A stretch of DNA of 64,000 nt from Dolomitihabitans soli (lineage in GTDB: Bacteria > Actinomycetota > Actinomycetes > Streptosporangiales > Streptosporangiaceae), in NCBI RefSeq assembly GCF_022213955.1, contig NZ_JAKNTW010000024.1, forward strand, positions 1 to 64,000, in the 5' to 3' direction. The notes beneath the pieces are model-generated. The model saw only the letters and a program-made list of their open reading frames with translations, made no database searches and was not told the origin of the DNA. How positions within the stretch are numbered: the stretch's first letter is position 1; each line of letters starts with the position of its first letter. The position numbers and the translations under genes were made by a program. This document shows, piece after piece, positions 43,361 through 51,971 of this stretch.

Positions 43361-45333
43361 CTCACCAGCGCGATCACGACGGCCAGCAGCGCCAGCCCGA
43401 TCGCCGCCTGGGCGAGGTAGAGGTGCGCCTGGCCGGTCTGCGGACGTCTGGCGAGCGTTCCGAGCCGACCGGCCCCCGCCGCGACCGCCCGGACCACCCC
43501 GTCGATCCCCGTCTCCACCGGCGTCCTGGCGATGCCGGCCGCCCGGGTGACGGCGCGCGCCGCCCCGTGCACGGCCCCGTCGATCACCCGGTCGTCGAAC
43601 CGTGCCAGCGCGCCGGCCAGCGCCATGACCGGCCGCGCCACCGCCGTTCGCGCCACCCGTTCCAGGCCGAACCAGCGCGCCGGCCCCCACCACAGGTCCA
43701 CCCCGAGCGGTCGGACACCGCGACGCCGTACGGCGAGCACGAGCCCGGCGACCACGACCGCCAGGCCGCCGGAGACGGCCAGTTCGGCGGCTCCCGGGCC
43801 GCGCTCCGCCGGAACCCCGAGCAGCCCGGCCCACCCGTCGAAGACCACGGGGACGCCGACGACGCCGAACCCCGCGGCCGCCAGCGCCAGCGCGGCGAGA
43901 GGCGCCCAGCCGAGCGGACCTTCGCCGGGCCGCTTCCCCGGCTGCGGCGGGGCGGGGGCGCCCGGTCGCCAGACGACGATCAGCGCCTTGGTGGCGTAGG
44001 CGGCGGCGAGGAGGGTGGCGGCGAAGGCGACCACGCGCAGGGCGGGCGGGTGCACCGAGGCGAGGACGGCGTCCTTGGTGACCCACAGCGACAACGGCGG
44101 CAGCCCGGCCAGGGCCGCCGCGCCGATCCCGAAGGTGACCCCGGTCACCGGGTGACGCCGGGCCGCGCCGCGCAGCCTGACCAGGTCCTCGGTGCCCAGG
44201 GTGGTCAGCCAGACGCCGGCGCAGAGGAAGAGCAGGCTCTTGACGGCGGCGTGCGCGACGAGATGCGCGACGCCGCCCGCCACGGCCGCGACCCCGGCGG
44301 CCAGCACCATGAAGCCGACCTGCGCGCAGGTGGAGGCGGCCAGGAGTTGCTTGAGGTCGCGCTGGGCCAGGGCGACCGCGCCGAGCAGCAGCGCGGTCAG
44401 CGCGCCCGCCCAGGCGACCAGCGTGGCGGCCCATCCGGTGGCGGCGAGCAGGGGTTCGACCCGGAGCAGCAGGTACGCCCCGGCGGCGACCATGGTGGCC
44501 GAGTGCAGCAACGCGGAGACCGCGCTCGGCCCGGCCATCGCGCGCGACAGCCAGAACGAGAAGGGCAACTGGGCCGACTTGCCGAGGGCGGCCACCACGA
44601 TCCCGGCGGCGATCAGGTGCGCCCAGGGCGAACCGGCGGCGGGCAGGGCGGCCAGGCTCAGCGAGCCGGTACCCGCGAGGGCGCAACCGGCGGCGAGATA
44701 GAGGCCGAGGTCGCCCGCCCGGGTGGTGACGAAGGCGAGGTCGGCCGAACGCGCGTGCTCCGCGTCGTGCCACCGGTAGCCGATCAGCGCGTACGACATC
44801 GCGCCCATGACCTCCCACGCCATCAGCAGCAGCGCGAGGTCGGCGGCCGTCACGGTGACCAGCATCGCGGCGGTGAACAGCAGCATCAGGCCGAAGAACC
44901 GCGCGTCACGCGCCTCGCCCGCCGCGAAGGCCAGCACGGCGAGCGCGACGGCGGCCACGGTGACGACCATCACCGCCGACAGCCCGTCCACCGCCAGCCC
45001 CGACCGCAGCCCGTCGAAGAGCACCGTGTCGGCCCGGGGCCGGTCCACCGCGACGAGCACCGCGACCAGCAGAGTCACCACCGCGACCAGCACGGCGACC
45101 GGACCCGCGAGCCCTTCCCGCGCACCGCGGAGCAGGCCGCCCGGTCGTCTGCCGGCAGCGGGCTCACCATGCGCCCCGCCCTTCCCGGAGGCCCATCCGC
45201 TCCGTCCCCGAGCCGGCTCCCCGTACGGCTCCGCCCCGCCGTCGTGCCTCCGGGACGGGACGAGGTGGGCGATCAGGAGCAGGGCGCCCGACACGGCCGG
45301 CAACCCGGGGAGAACCCACAGCAGGCCGTTCAC
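43357..45333 (-). CDS. nuoL: NADH-quinone oxidoreductase subunit L-like antiporter subunit
   Basis: A 658-residue subunit with about 15 helices. It shows the helix 5 Glu (LLMAWEVMGAMSYALIGY), the Asp in TTRAGDLGLY, the channel Lys (ALGKSAQLPFSFWLSRAMAG) and HSATMVAAGAYLL. A hydrophilic insertion of about 45 residues rich in Gly, Arg and Pro follows the first helix. The C-terminal part includes the lateral helix region and a last anchoring helix. GTG 45333 overlaps the nuoK stop by three bases. Confidence 0.94.
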   Translation of the reverse strand: MNGLLWVLPGLPAVSGALLLIAHLVPSRRHDGGAEPYGEPARGRSGWASGKGGAHGEPAAGRRPGGLLRGAREGLAGPVAVLVAVVTLLVAVLVAVDRPRADTVLFDGLRSGLAVDGLSAVMVVTVAAVALAVLAFAAGEARDARFFGLMLLFTAAMLVTVTAADLALLLMAWEVMGAMSYALIGYRWHDAEHARSADLAFVTTRAGDLGLYLAAGCALAGTGSLSLAALPAAGSPWAHLIAAGIVVAALGKSAQLPFSFWLSRAMAGPSAVSALLHSATMVAAGAYLLLRVEPLLAATGWAATLVAWAGALTALLLGAVALAQRDLKQLLAASTCAQVGFMVLAAGVAAVAGGVAHLVAHAAVKSLLFLCAGVWLTTLGTEDLVRLRGAARRHPVTGVTFGIGAAALAGLPPLSLWVTKDAVLASVHPPALRVVAFAATLLAAAYATKALIVVWRPGAPAPPQPGKRPGEGPLGWAPLAALALAAAGFGVVGVPVVFDGWAGLLGVPAERGPGAAELAVSGGLAVVVAGLVLAVRRRGVRPLGVDLWWGPARWFGLERVARTAVARPVMALAGALARFDDRVIDGAVHGAARAVTRAAGIARTPVETGIDGVVRAVAAGAGRLGTLARRPQTGQAHLYLAQAAIGLALLAVVIALVR

Positions 45334-45635
45334 CCTTTCAGCTCTCCCGCGTCGTCGGTCAGGTCGACCTCGCGGGCCCGGAAGAGCGCGGTGACCACGG
45401 CGAAGCCCATCGCCATCTCCAGCGCCATGACCGTCACCACGACCAGCACCAGCACCTGCCCGTCCGCGGCGCCGGGCGCGAGGAAGTACCAGAAGCCGCC
45501 ACCCGCGACGATCAGGCCGTTGATCATGAGTTCCAGCCCCATCATCAGCATCACGATCGACTGCTGGGACAGCGCGCCGTACAGACCCACGGCGAACAGG
45601 GCCGCGGCCAGCAGCAGGAAGCCCTCCAGGGTCAT
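45330..45635 (-). CDS. nuoK: NADH-quinone oxidoreductase subunit K
   Basis: A 101-residue, three-helix subunit of the membrane arm. Both buried carboxylates are present: Glu35 in MMGLELMING and Glu73 in VMALEMAMGFAVV. ATG 45635 overlaps the nuoJ stop (ATGA), and the gene end overlaps nuoL (GTGA). The acidic C-terminal tail (EVDLTDDAGELKG) is slightly longer than usual. Confidence 0.94.
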   Translation of the reverse strand: MTLEGFLLLAAALFAVGLYGALSQQSIVMLMMGLELMINGLIVAGGGFWYFLAPGAADGQVLVLVVVTVMALEMAMGFAVVTALFRAREVDLTDDAGELKG

Positions 45636-46162
45636 CGCTCCCCCTCGCCAGTACGCCGGTCCGGCGGCGGGTCGTAACGTCCCCGGGCGGTCGCGAGGAC
45701 CACGGTCGAGATCATGGTCGCCAGGATCGCCACCCCGATGACCATCATCACCAGCATCTTCGGCCCCATGATCGACAGGCCGAGCGCATGAGTGGGGTCG
45801 GCGGGCGGGCGTCCCCGCCGCCGGGGCCATGGCGTCAGGAGCGCGCCCGCGGCGAGCAGGACGAAGACGCCGCCCGCGACGAGTCCGGCGATCCGGGTGT
45901 TGTGCACCATCCTCATCGGCGTCAGCCCGGCCGGGTTCATCATGAACATGATCATGAATACCGCCATGATCAGCATCTCCATGACCATCATCAGGATGAT
46001 CAGCACCCCGAGGTAGTGCAGGTCGATCAGCAGGAAGGCCACCCCGACCGCCAGCAACGACGTCAGCAGGGCGAACGTGGCCCGGGCCATCGAGTCGACC
46101 ACGAACACCGCGACCGCGCTCGCCGCGGACACCACGGCCAGGCCCCAGAACGCCGCCGTCAC
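45632..46162 (-). CDS. nuoJ: NADH-quinone oxidoreductase subunit J-like
   Basis: A 176-residue, five-helix membrane subunit. The central helices are unusually Met-rich (LMMVMEMLIMAVFMIMFMMN), with a Glu inside. The loop after them (PAGLTPMRMVHNTR) and the C-terminal tail are basic. GTG 46162 overlaps the nuoH stop (GTGA). It couples the quinone end to the antiporter-like subunits. Confidence 0.88.
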   Translation of the reverse strand: MTAAFWGLAVVSAASAVAVFVVDSMARATFALLTSLLAVGVAFLLIDLHYLGVLIILMMVMEMLIMAVFMIMFMMNPAGLTPMRMVHNTRIAGLVAGGVFVLLAAGALLTPWPRRRGRPPADPTHALGLSIMGPKMLVMMVIGVAILATMISTVVLATARGRYDPPPDRRTGEGER

Positions 46163-47067
46163 AACACCACGACCGCGACGACGAGCAGTTGCAGCAGCGA
46201 GGCCGGGATCAGCACCAGCCACGACACCTGCGTGAACCGATCCATCCGCACGGCGGGCAGCCGGTGCGCCGCCCAGATCAGCCCCGCCAGCACGGCGGCG
46301 GTCTTGATCGCCGTCCACGCCCAGGCGGGCAGCACGGGCCCCGCCCCGCCGCCAAGGAAGAACGGCACCGCGGCCGCCGCGGCGACCACCAGGAGCGCGT
46401 ACCTCCCCACCTGGAAGACCAGCCGGTCCGGCCCGGACAGCTCGCCCCGTACCCCGCCCGCGATGTCCGATCCCACCGGCCGGTCCATCGGCCCCCAGAA
46501 CGCCATCGCCGCCGCCGACACCAGATAGACCGCGAACGCCACCGGCATCCACACCACGAACCACAGCCCGCTCTGCGCCGCGACCACCTCGCCGACCCGC
46601 AGCGAGCCCGCCCCCAGCCCGACCGTGATCAGCGCGAACATGTGCGGCAGCTCGTAGGCGAGCCCCTGCGCCACGAACCGGTAGCCCCCCACCAGCGGAT
46701 AGCAGGAGTTGGTCCCCCACCCGGTGAGCCAGATCGCCCCCCAGACGCACACCTCCATCGCGTTGAACCACACGACGCCGACGGGCGGATCGGCCACCGG
46801 CCGCTCCCCCAGCGGCAGCACGACCCCCGCGAGCACCGCCGCCACGAGCAGCCCGCACACCCCGGCGCGCAGCAGCAGCGTGTCCGGCAGGAGGGTACGG
46901 CGCCGCTGCTGCACGAGCAGCCGGGCCGCCTCCCGCAGCGGCCCCCCGGCCGCCCGCCACGACCACCCCGCCCCCACCACCGAGTCGAACACGGCCGCCA
47001 CCACCGTGAACCCCGCCAGAGCCACCGGAAAAGCGACCACGATCCCGTACGGCACGGCTTCAGACAT
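46159..47067 (-). CDS. nuoH: NADH-quinone oxidoreductase subunit H-like
   Basis: A 302-residue subunit with eight helices that normally forms the quinone tunnel entrance. GWGTNSCYPLVGGYRFVAQG and AYELPHMFAL (Glu139) correspond to the family stretch NSKYxxLGxxR-AxQxxSYE; the Lys is Cys122 here. The usual acidic loop PEAExELVxGxxxEYS is reduced to SDIAGGVRGELSG. The quinone-binding face is therefore modified. ATG 47067 overlaps the end of the NuoB/D-like gene. Confidence 0.9.
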   Translation of the reverse strand: MSEAVPYGIVVAFPVALAGFTVVAAVFDSVVGAGWSWRAAGGPLREAARLLVQQRRRTLLPDTLLLRAGVCGLLVAAVLAGVVLPLGERPVADPPVGVVWFNAMEVCVWGAIWLTGWGTNSCYPLVGGYRFVAQGLAYELPHMFALITVGLGAGSLRVGEVVAAQSGLWFVVWMPVAFAVYLVSAAAMAFWGPMDRPVGSDIAGGVRGELSGPDRLVFQVGRYALLVVAAAAAVPFFLGGGAGPVLPAWAWTAIKTAAVLAGLIWAAHRLPAVRMDRFTQVSWLVLIPASLLQLLVVAVVVL

Positions 47068-48574
47068 GGCGCAGGGCTCCGAGCTGCTCCGTGTCAGGGT
47101 CCAAACTGGCGACGATCAGCCGCGCCGCCCCCAACTCGACCCCTTCGAGCACCCCTGGCAGTACGGCGAGCAGCGCCCGCGACGGCTGAGCGCCCACCGG
47201 CCCTCGCGGCCCCCGGTCGTCCTGGAGGATCGAGGGGTCGTCCAGCGCGCCCAACGCCACCCCGGTCGCGACGAGCCAGCGATCCAGCCGCGCCGCCACG
47301 TCACCCGAGAACCGCCCGCCTCCCACCCCACCGCGTCCGGACAGCCCGGCACCTCCCCCGGCCCCCGGCGATCCAGCACCACCGCCCACGCCCACGCCCA
47401 CGCCCACGCCAGAGGCGACACTCGATCCGGCACCGGCACCACCCCCGACACCCGGCCTTCCACCACCGTCTCCCACCCCACCTCCTCCTGACAGCCAGGC
47501 ACCACCCCCGGTCCCCGGCGCTCCAGCGCCGCCGCCCACGCCACCGGTGTCCGGCGGCTCGTCGCCGATCACACCGAGGTCGCGAAGCATCCACCGGAGG
47601 AGGCGCGAGCGGCCTACCCGCCGGGCGAACCAGCCGAACTCCGGCATCAGGTCCTCGCGGGAAGCCCCCGCCAGCGCGCGGTCCCGCAGCGCCCTCGCCG
47701 TGGCCGCCGCGGCCGGCCAGCCCGCCACCGCGAGCAGCCGGCCCAGGCTGTCGAGATGCGCCGCGGCCCTGCGCCGCTCCGCCTCGCCCCGCGTCACCCG
47801 ATGCCCCCGGCTCGCGAGCAGCCACGGCTCATCCCAGAACGGCGCCTCCCCGCCGCCACGCGCATCGCCCTCGTGCTCACCTGCCGTGTCCGCCGAGTCC
47901 CGGTGCCCATCCGCCGCGTTAGCCGAGCCCTCACGGCCGCCGCCGGACTCCGGGCCTGGACCGTTCCAAAACCCGGGAGTCAGGCGGATCGACGCCCGCT
48001 GGATCACGTCTCCCTGCAACGTCGCCTCGACCACGAGCCCGCTCGGCCAGTCGGCCAGGATCGGCCCCAGCGGCACATGCAAACGATCAAGCGCCAGACC
48101 GTCCCGATCCGGCCCCCGACCGGCCATCGGCACTCCACCCGGGCTTCCGCCGTGCTCACCGTGCTCGTCGTGCCCGTCGTGCCCGTCGTGCTCTCGGCCG
48201 GCGGGCATGGGCGCGGACGGCCGGGAACGGGCCAGGTGCGCGGCCGCGTCGCGGCGTTGGGCCGGCGCGTCGGCCAGCCGTACGACGGCTTGGTCGAGTG
48301 CCTGGGCGGGGTCGGTCCCGTGGGGCAGTTCCACCAGGGCGCGGGGAGCGGACATGTCCATCCAGACGGTGCGGATCGCCTTGTCGAGGGCGTCGCCGGG
48401 GATGCCGCACACCACCAGGAGACTCGCCCCGGCCGGGCCGTCGGCGATGGGCCAGCCACGGCGGGCGAGTTCCCGTTCCACCCGCAGCCGGGTGCGCGTG
48501 CCGTACGGGGCGGTGACCACGAGGGGGCGCGGGCGGCGGGCGGCCTGGCGGGTGAGCCAGTCGCTCAGGCCCAC
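47060..48574 (-). CDS. Complex I-associated NuoB/NuoD-like subunit lacking iron-sulfur ligands
   Basis: A 504-residue soluble protein between nuoA and nuoH, where nuoB-C-D normally stand. Residues about 16-85 resemble NuoB (RRGWPIADGPAGASLLVVCG, then MDMSAPRALVEL), but the cluster-binding Cys pair and the other Cys ligands are absent. Residues about 178-200 (LVVEATLQGDVIQRASIRL) look like a NuoD beta hairpin. Between them lies a His/Asp/Glu-rich run (residues 129-141), and a Gly-rich repeated region lies near 350-430. GTG 48574 overlaps the nuoA end. It probably caps the membrane arm; function is unproven. Confidence 0.6.
   Translation of the reverse strand: MGLSDWLTRQAARRPRPLVVTAPYGTRTRLRVERELARRGWPIADGPAGASLLVVCGIPGDALDKAIRTVWMDMSAPRALVELPHGTDPAQALDQAVVRLADAPAQRRDAAAHLARSRPSAPMPAGREHDGHDGHDEHGEHGGSPGGVPMAGRGPDRDGLALDRLHVPLGPILADWPSGLVVEATLQGDVIQRASIRLTPGFWNGPGPESGGGREGSANAADGHRDSADTAGEHEGDARGGGEAPFWDEPWLLASRGHRVTRGEAERRRAAAHLDSLGRLLAVAGWPAAAATARALRDRALAGASREDLMPEFGWFARRVGRSRLLRWMLRDLGVIGDEPPDTGGVGGGAGAPGTGGGAWLSGGGGVGDGGGRPGVGGGAGAGSSVASGVGVGVGVGGGAGSPGAGGGAGLSGRGGVGGGRFSGDVAARLDRWLVATGVALGALDDPSILQDDRGPRGPVGAQPSRALLAVLPGVLEGVELGAARLIVASLDPDTEQLGALRHV
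47338..47550 (-). repeat. Imperfect repeats encoding the Gly-rich region of the NuoB/D-like subunit
   Basis: Two copies of a segment encoding GGVGGGAG(A/S)PG(T/A)GGGA lie about 159 bases apart. Within them a CCCACG hexamer repeats four times (47383-47410), encoding alternating Val-Gly. This is low-complexity coding sequence, prone to slippage, not a CRISPR array. Confidence 0.7.
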
Positions 48575-48912
48575 AGGAACGCGCCCTCGCGCCAGGCGTA
48601 GACGACCCCGGCCATCAGGAGGCCGAGGAAGAGGAACATCTCCACCACCGTGGCGACCCCCACCTCGGCGACGACCAGCGCCCACGGGTACATGAAGACC
48701 ATCTCCATGTCGAAGGCCAGGAAGACGAGGGTCACGGCGTACCAGCGGGCGTGGTATCGGGACAGGGCGTGCTCCTGCGGGCGCGCGCCGGAGAGGAAGG
48801 GCCCGACCCCGAGCGGGCCGGGCGGCGCGAGCAGGAGCGAGACGGCGTACACCCCGGCGACGGCCGCGCCGAGCAGGCACAACAGGCTGAGAACGGCTGC
48901 CCAGGATTGCAT
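48565..48912 (-). CDS. nuoA: NADH-quinone oxidoreductase subunit A
   Basis: A 115-residue, three-helix subunit. The conserved second-helix segment FLAFDMEMVFMYPWA carries the two acidic residues of the family, and the protein ends VYAWREGAFLWA. I chose ATG 48912, preceded by GGGAGAAG; a start 11 codons upstream (48945) has a poorer ribosome site. It is the first gene of the nuo operon, and its end overlaps the NuoB/D-like gene by 10 bases. Confidence 0.92.
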   Translation of the reverse strand: MQSWAAVLSLLCLLGAAVAGVYAVSLLLAPPGPLGVGPFLSGARPQEHALSRYHARWYAVTLVFLAFDMEMVFMYPWALVVAEVGVATVVEMFLFLGLLMAGVVYAWREGAFLWA

Positions 48913-49019
48913 CGGATCTTCTCCCAGAAGGGCTACTGAGATCACTCGTCCCCGCCCGCGCGGACCCTAACCGTGGATCTTCGATCAACCTGCCCGTGCA
49001 CCCGTTACGCTGCCACCTC

Positions 49020-49970
49020 ATGATCAGATCACGGTTCGTGAGCGTCCTGCTGTGGACGATGCTCTTACCCTTCGCCCTGTGGGCCGTCATCAGACTCGCC
49101 GGGTGGATCCCCGTGTGGCAGTGGGTCCCCCTGGTGGCGTTCACGCCCTACGTCGCGGCGGCCTCGGTCGTGCCACTGCTCCTGGCGGCGGGGACGCGCC
49201 GCCGGGCTGCGGGCGCGGTGGCCCTCGTCACGTGCGTGGTGCTCGCCGCGGCCGTACTGCCACGGCAGTTCACCGACGGCAATCCCGAGTCGGGAGACCA
49301 GCGGCTGCGAGTGCTCGCCGCGAACCTCGCGGTCGGCGCGGGTGACACGGCGAGCCTCGTCGGGCTGGTGCGGGAGCTGAGGCCGGACGTGCTCGCGCTG
49401 CAGGAACTCACCCCGCCGGCCAGGGAGCGGCTGAAGGCGGCGGGGCTGCTGAAGATCATGCCGCACGTCGTCGACCGGTCCAAGGAGGGGGTCTGGGGGT
49501 CGGCCGTCTACTCGCGGCATCCCGTCGAGGAGCTGCCGCTGATCGAGCTGGGCAGGTTCCGGCAGGCGCGGGCCCTGGTGACGCGTCCGGACGGGGAGAA
49601 GATCGAGGTCGTCTCGGTGCACCCGTGCGCGCCTCGGTACGACTACAAGGTGACGTGCTGGTCGACGGGCCTGGAGGCGCTGCCGAGGGCGGGCGGCGGG
49701 CTGCGGGTGCTCGCCGGGGACTTCAACGCCACCCTCGACCACCGGCCCGTGCGCGACCTGCTGTCCAGTGGCTACCGCGACGCCGGCGACGTCACCGGGC
49801 AGGGGTTCACCGCGACGTGGCCGCAACAGGGCTGGGAGCCGACGCCGGGCGTGACGATCGACCACATACTCGCCGACGAACGGATGTCGATCCGCTCGTT
49901 CGGCGTGCACGCCCTGCCCGGCACGGACCACCGTCCCGTCTTCGCCGAGCTCGGCCTGCCCGCCCGCTGA
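49020..49970 (+). CDS. Membrane-anchored endonuclease/exonuclease/phosphatase-family protein
   Basis: A 316-residue protein with three N-terminal membrane helices (residues about 8-28, 35-55, 62-82) and an extracytoplasmic EEP domain. Visible motifs are LAANLAVG, DVLALQELTP, LAGDFNATLDHRPV, the catalytic Asp-His pair in TIDHILADE and the final GTDHRPVFAEL. Members cleave phosphodiesters (DNA, inositol phosphates, sphingomyelin). ATG 49020 is chosen over GTG 48996. Its stop abuts the stop of the convergent TetR gene. Confidence 0.88.
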   Translation: MIRSRFVSVLLWTMLLPFALWAVIRLAGWIPVWQWVPLVAFTPYVAAASVVPLLLAAGTRRRAAGAVALVTCVVLAAAVLPRQFTDGNPESGDQRLRVLAANLAVGAGDTASLVGLVRELRPDVLALQELTPPARERLKAAGLLKIMPHVVDRSKEGVWGSAVYSRHPVEELPLIELGRFRQARALVTRPDGEKIEVVSVHPCAPRYDYKVTCWSTGLEALPRAGGGLRVLAGDFNATLDHRPVRDLLSSGYRDAGDVTGQGFTATWPQQGWEPTPGVTIDHILADERMSIRSFGVHALPGTDHRPVFAELGLPAR

Positions 49971-50585
49971 TCACTTCGGCGGGTCGAGCAGCGCACGGAT
50001 GAGCGGCACGGCCAGCCGGAGCACGTCGTCGACGTCGGCCTCGGCCAGGTCGGGCATTCGCAGCAGGTGACGGTGGCTGGTGATGCCGAACATCACCGCG
50101 CCCACCAGGGCCGCCCGGAGCCGCACGTCGGGGCCGTCGAGCGTGGGCACGATCTGGTCGATCGCCTCCGAGGTCACGTGCCTGCGCAGCAGATCGGCGG
50201 CTTCCTCGCTGGTCATGCTGGCGCGCAGGAGCACCGCCATCGGGTTGTCGGGCTCGGCGGCCCATCTTTCGAGCATGGCACGCAGATAGTTCTCGGCGGT
50301 GCGGGCCGGGTCGTCCGTGGTTTGGGCGTCGATGTCGATGCGGTAGTCGACGGCTTCGCCGAACAGCCGTTGCTTGGTGCCGAAGTACTGGATGACCGAC
50401 GACTTGTCGACGCCCGCCTCGGCAGCGATGGCGCGGATGGTGGCCCGCTCGTAACCGAGGTTGCCGAAGGTGCGGCGAGCGGCCTGGAGGATACGCCGCC
50501 GAGTGCGTTGTCCCTTGCTCTCGGCACGAGCGGGCCCGGCTTCCGCCTCCGGGGCCCGCTCCGTGTGGACGTCGCCGCTCGCCAT
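49971..50585 (-). CDS. TetR-family transcriptional regulator
   Basis: A 204-residue regulator with an N-terminal helix-turn-helix (RRTFGNLGYERATIRAIAAEAGVDKSSVIQYF) and a C-terminal all-helical ligand domain (PDNPMAVLLRASMTSEEAA). It follows the sulfotransferase gene after eight bases and is probably in the same operon, so it may regulate that gene. ATG 50585 is the start that fits the spacing. Confidence 0.9.
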   Translation of the reverse strand: MASGDVHTERAPEAEAGPARAESKGQRTRRRILQAARRTFGNLGYERATIRAIAAEAGVDKSSVIQYFGTKQRLFGEAVDYRIDIDAQTTDDPARTAENYLRAMLERWAAEPDNPMAVLLRASMTSEEAADLLRRHVTSEAIDQIVPTLDGPDVRLRAALVGAVMFGITSHRHLLRMPDLAEADVDDVLRLAVPLIRALLDPPK

Positions 50586-50593
50586 CGATCGCC

Positions 50594-51307
50594 TCAGTTC
50601 TGCGGACTCGCGCCGAACGGTGAGGCGATGCTGCCGTCGGTCATCAGCTGGGACAGGGTGCGCTGCATCGACTCGGCGTCGTTGAGGTGCGGGAACGGCT
50701 CGCCGACCGGAACCTCGACATCGAGGAACCGGCACAACGGCTCCCAGCCCTCCCGGACGTCGAACACCAGGAGCCGATCCGCGGGCAGGCTCTCCTTGAC
50801 GGTGTCAACGTGGCGGTGGAACGCCTCCACGGCGACCTCCTCGTCGGGCATGCCGTCACCGAAGTCGCCGTTCCCGCCGAAGGTGGACCGCTGGATCAGG
50901 TCGAGCACCGGGCTGAGCCTCTTCATCGACTCGAAGACCACGGCCGCCCCTTCGGGCAGATTCTCCGGCATCGCCCGGCCGGGACCGTTGGCGAGCAGCA
51001 TCTTCATGCTGGCATACCAGCGGTGCGGGTCGCGCACGGTCAGGACGACCTTCGCGTCCGGGTACGCCTCTGCCTGCTGACGCCAGAAGAAGCTGGCCGG
51101 CCAGTCTTGGGAGGATCCGAAGCCCTCGAACACCTGGTCCCAGTCCACCGGCGCGCCGGAGGCGAGGGGCAGCCACCGGTCGACCTGGCGGCCATCCGAC
51201 AGGATGTTGAACATGTGATAGCAGGGGCCGAACCCCAGTCGTTCCAGGGCGGCCTTCATGGAACTGGTTCCGGTACGCGGGAACCCTGCGCCGATCACTC
51301 GCAACAC
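50594..51307 (-). CDS. Sulfotransferase-family protein
   Basis: A 237-residue soluble sulfotransferase-fold protein. The N-terminal phosphosulfate loop reads VIGAGFPRTGTSSMKAAL and the 3'-phosphate segment VVLTVRDPHRWYASM. It belongs to the group common in actinomycetes (Sulfotransfer_4 type), whose acceptors are mostly unknown. GTG 51307 starts the gene. A good promoter lies about 70 bases upstream, and a TetR gene follows. Confidence 0.85.
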   Translation of the reverse strand: MLRVIGAGFPRTGTSSMKAALERLGFGPCYHMFNILSDGRQVDRWLPLASGAPVDWDQVFEGFGSSQDWPASFFWRQQAEAYPDAKVVLTVRDPHRWYASMKMLLANGPGRAMPENLPEGAAVVFESMKRLSPVLDLIQRSTFGGNGDFGDGMPDEEVAVEAFHRHVDTVKESLPADRLLVFDVREGWEPLCRFLDVEVPVGEPFPHLNDAESMQRTLSQLMTDGSIASPFGASPQN

Positions 51308-51372
51308 GTCGTGCTCCTCATCCGTCTGCCGACGAAACGGCTCACATCGTTCAGTTCGTGTGGTGCGGATCG

Positions 51373-51401
51373 AGCCTACGGCGATCGTCGTATTTTCTCA
51401 A
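51373..51401 (-). promoter_or_regulatory. Promoter of the sulfotransferase-tetR operon
   Basis: On the minus strand TTGAGA and TAGGCT are separated by 17 bases, matching the vegetative actinomycete pattern. It lies upstream of the sulfotransferase GTG in an AT-richer gap. Confidence 0.55.
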
Positions 51402-51423
51402 CAGTTGTACATAAATCGCGTGA

Positions 51424-51960
51424 TCAGCACCTCGCCCGCAGGAGGATCTCGAAGTGAACCGTCTGGAACCTCGTGAGATCCCCGTCGCGGGAGTCGTGGA
51501 CCGGCTCGGCCAGCGAGCGCCAGAACGCCTCCGCCCCCTCGACCCGGGTGTCGGAGTGCAGGTAGACGATCTTGTATCCGCCGTGCGCCGCGACGAAGTC
51601 ACAGGCCAGCCGTACCATCCGGCGGGCCAGGCCGTGCCGCCGGTGCGCGGGGTCGACGTACACCCGGAAGAGTTGGGCCGTCGAGTCGTCCGGGTAACGG
51701 TCGGCGAGCCGACGGGGGTGCGGCGGACTCTTGGGCCCACCGGCGCGGACCGCCGTCGTGCCGACCACCTCCCCCTCGTGCACGGCGACGACCAGGGTGT
51801 GCCCGCCGGGACGGAGGTAGGTCCCGGCCAGGTCCACGACGTCCCAGTGCCATTCCGGGCGGTAGCCGTAACCGAACTCGCGGTAGAAGGTGTCGAGCAT
51901 GACGCGGCGGGCGCCGTCGAGATGCCCGGGTTCGGCATGTGTGACGTGGTAGGAGGGCAT
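51424..51960 (-). CDS. GNAT-family N-acetyltransferase
   Basis: A 178-residue acetyltransferase. The acetyl-CoA loop is YVDPAHRRHGLARRMVRLA; before it lie VVAVHEGEVVGTTAVRAGG and AQLFRVYVD. GAAGGAG precedes ATG 51960. It starts 11 bases after the stop of the fused ATPase gene, so it is probably the last gene of the third peptide-type operon. A GNAT gene also ends the muropeptide importer operon, but the two proteins differ in size and domain number. Confidence 0.85.
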   Translation of the reverse strand: MPSYHVTHAEPGHLDGARRVMLDTFYREFGYGYRPEWHWDVVDLAGTYLRPGGHTLVVAVHEGEVVGTTAVRAGGPKSPPHPRRLADRYPDDSTAQLFRVYVDPAHRRHGLARRMVRLACDFVAAHGGYKIVYLHSDTRVEGAEAFWRSLAEPVHDSRDGDLTRFQTVHFEILLRARC

Positions 51961-51971
51961 GAGGGGCTCCT

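Noticed and set aside
47383-47410. Short tandem CCCACG repeats resembling an array
   Set aside because: The units are 6 bases, contiguous, and encode Val-Gly in an intact reading frame; there are no spacers, so it is not CRISPR.
47060-48574. Ordinary NuoB subunit
   Set aside because: The protein is far longer than NuoB and lacks the cluster-binding Cys residues, so a normal nuoB name would mislead.
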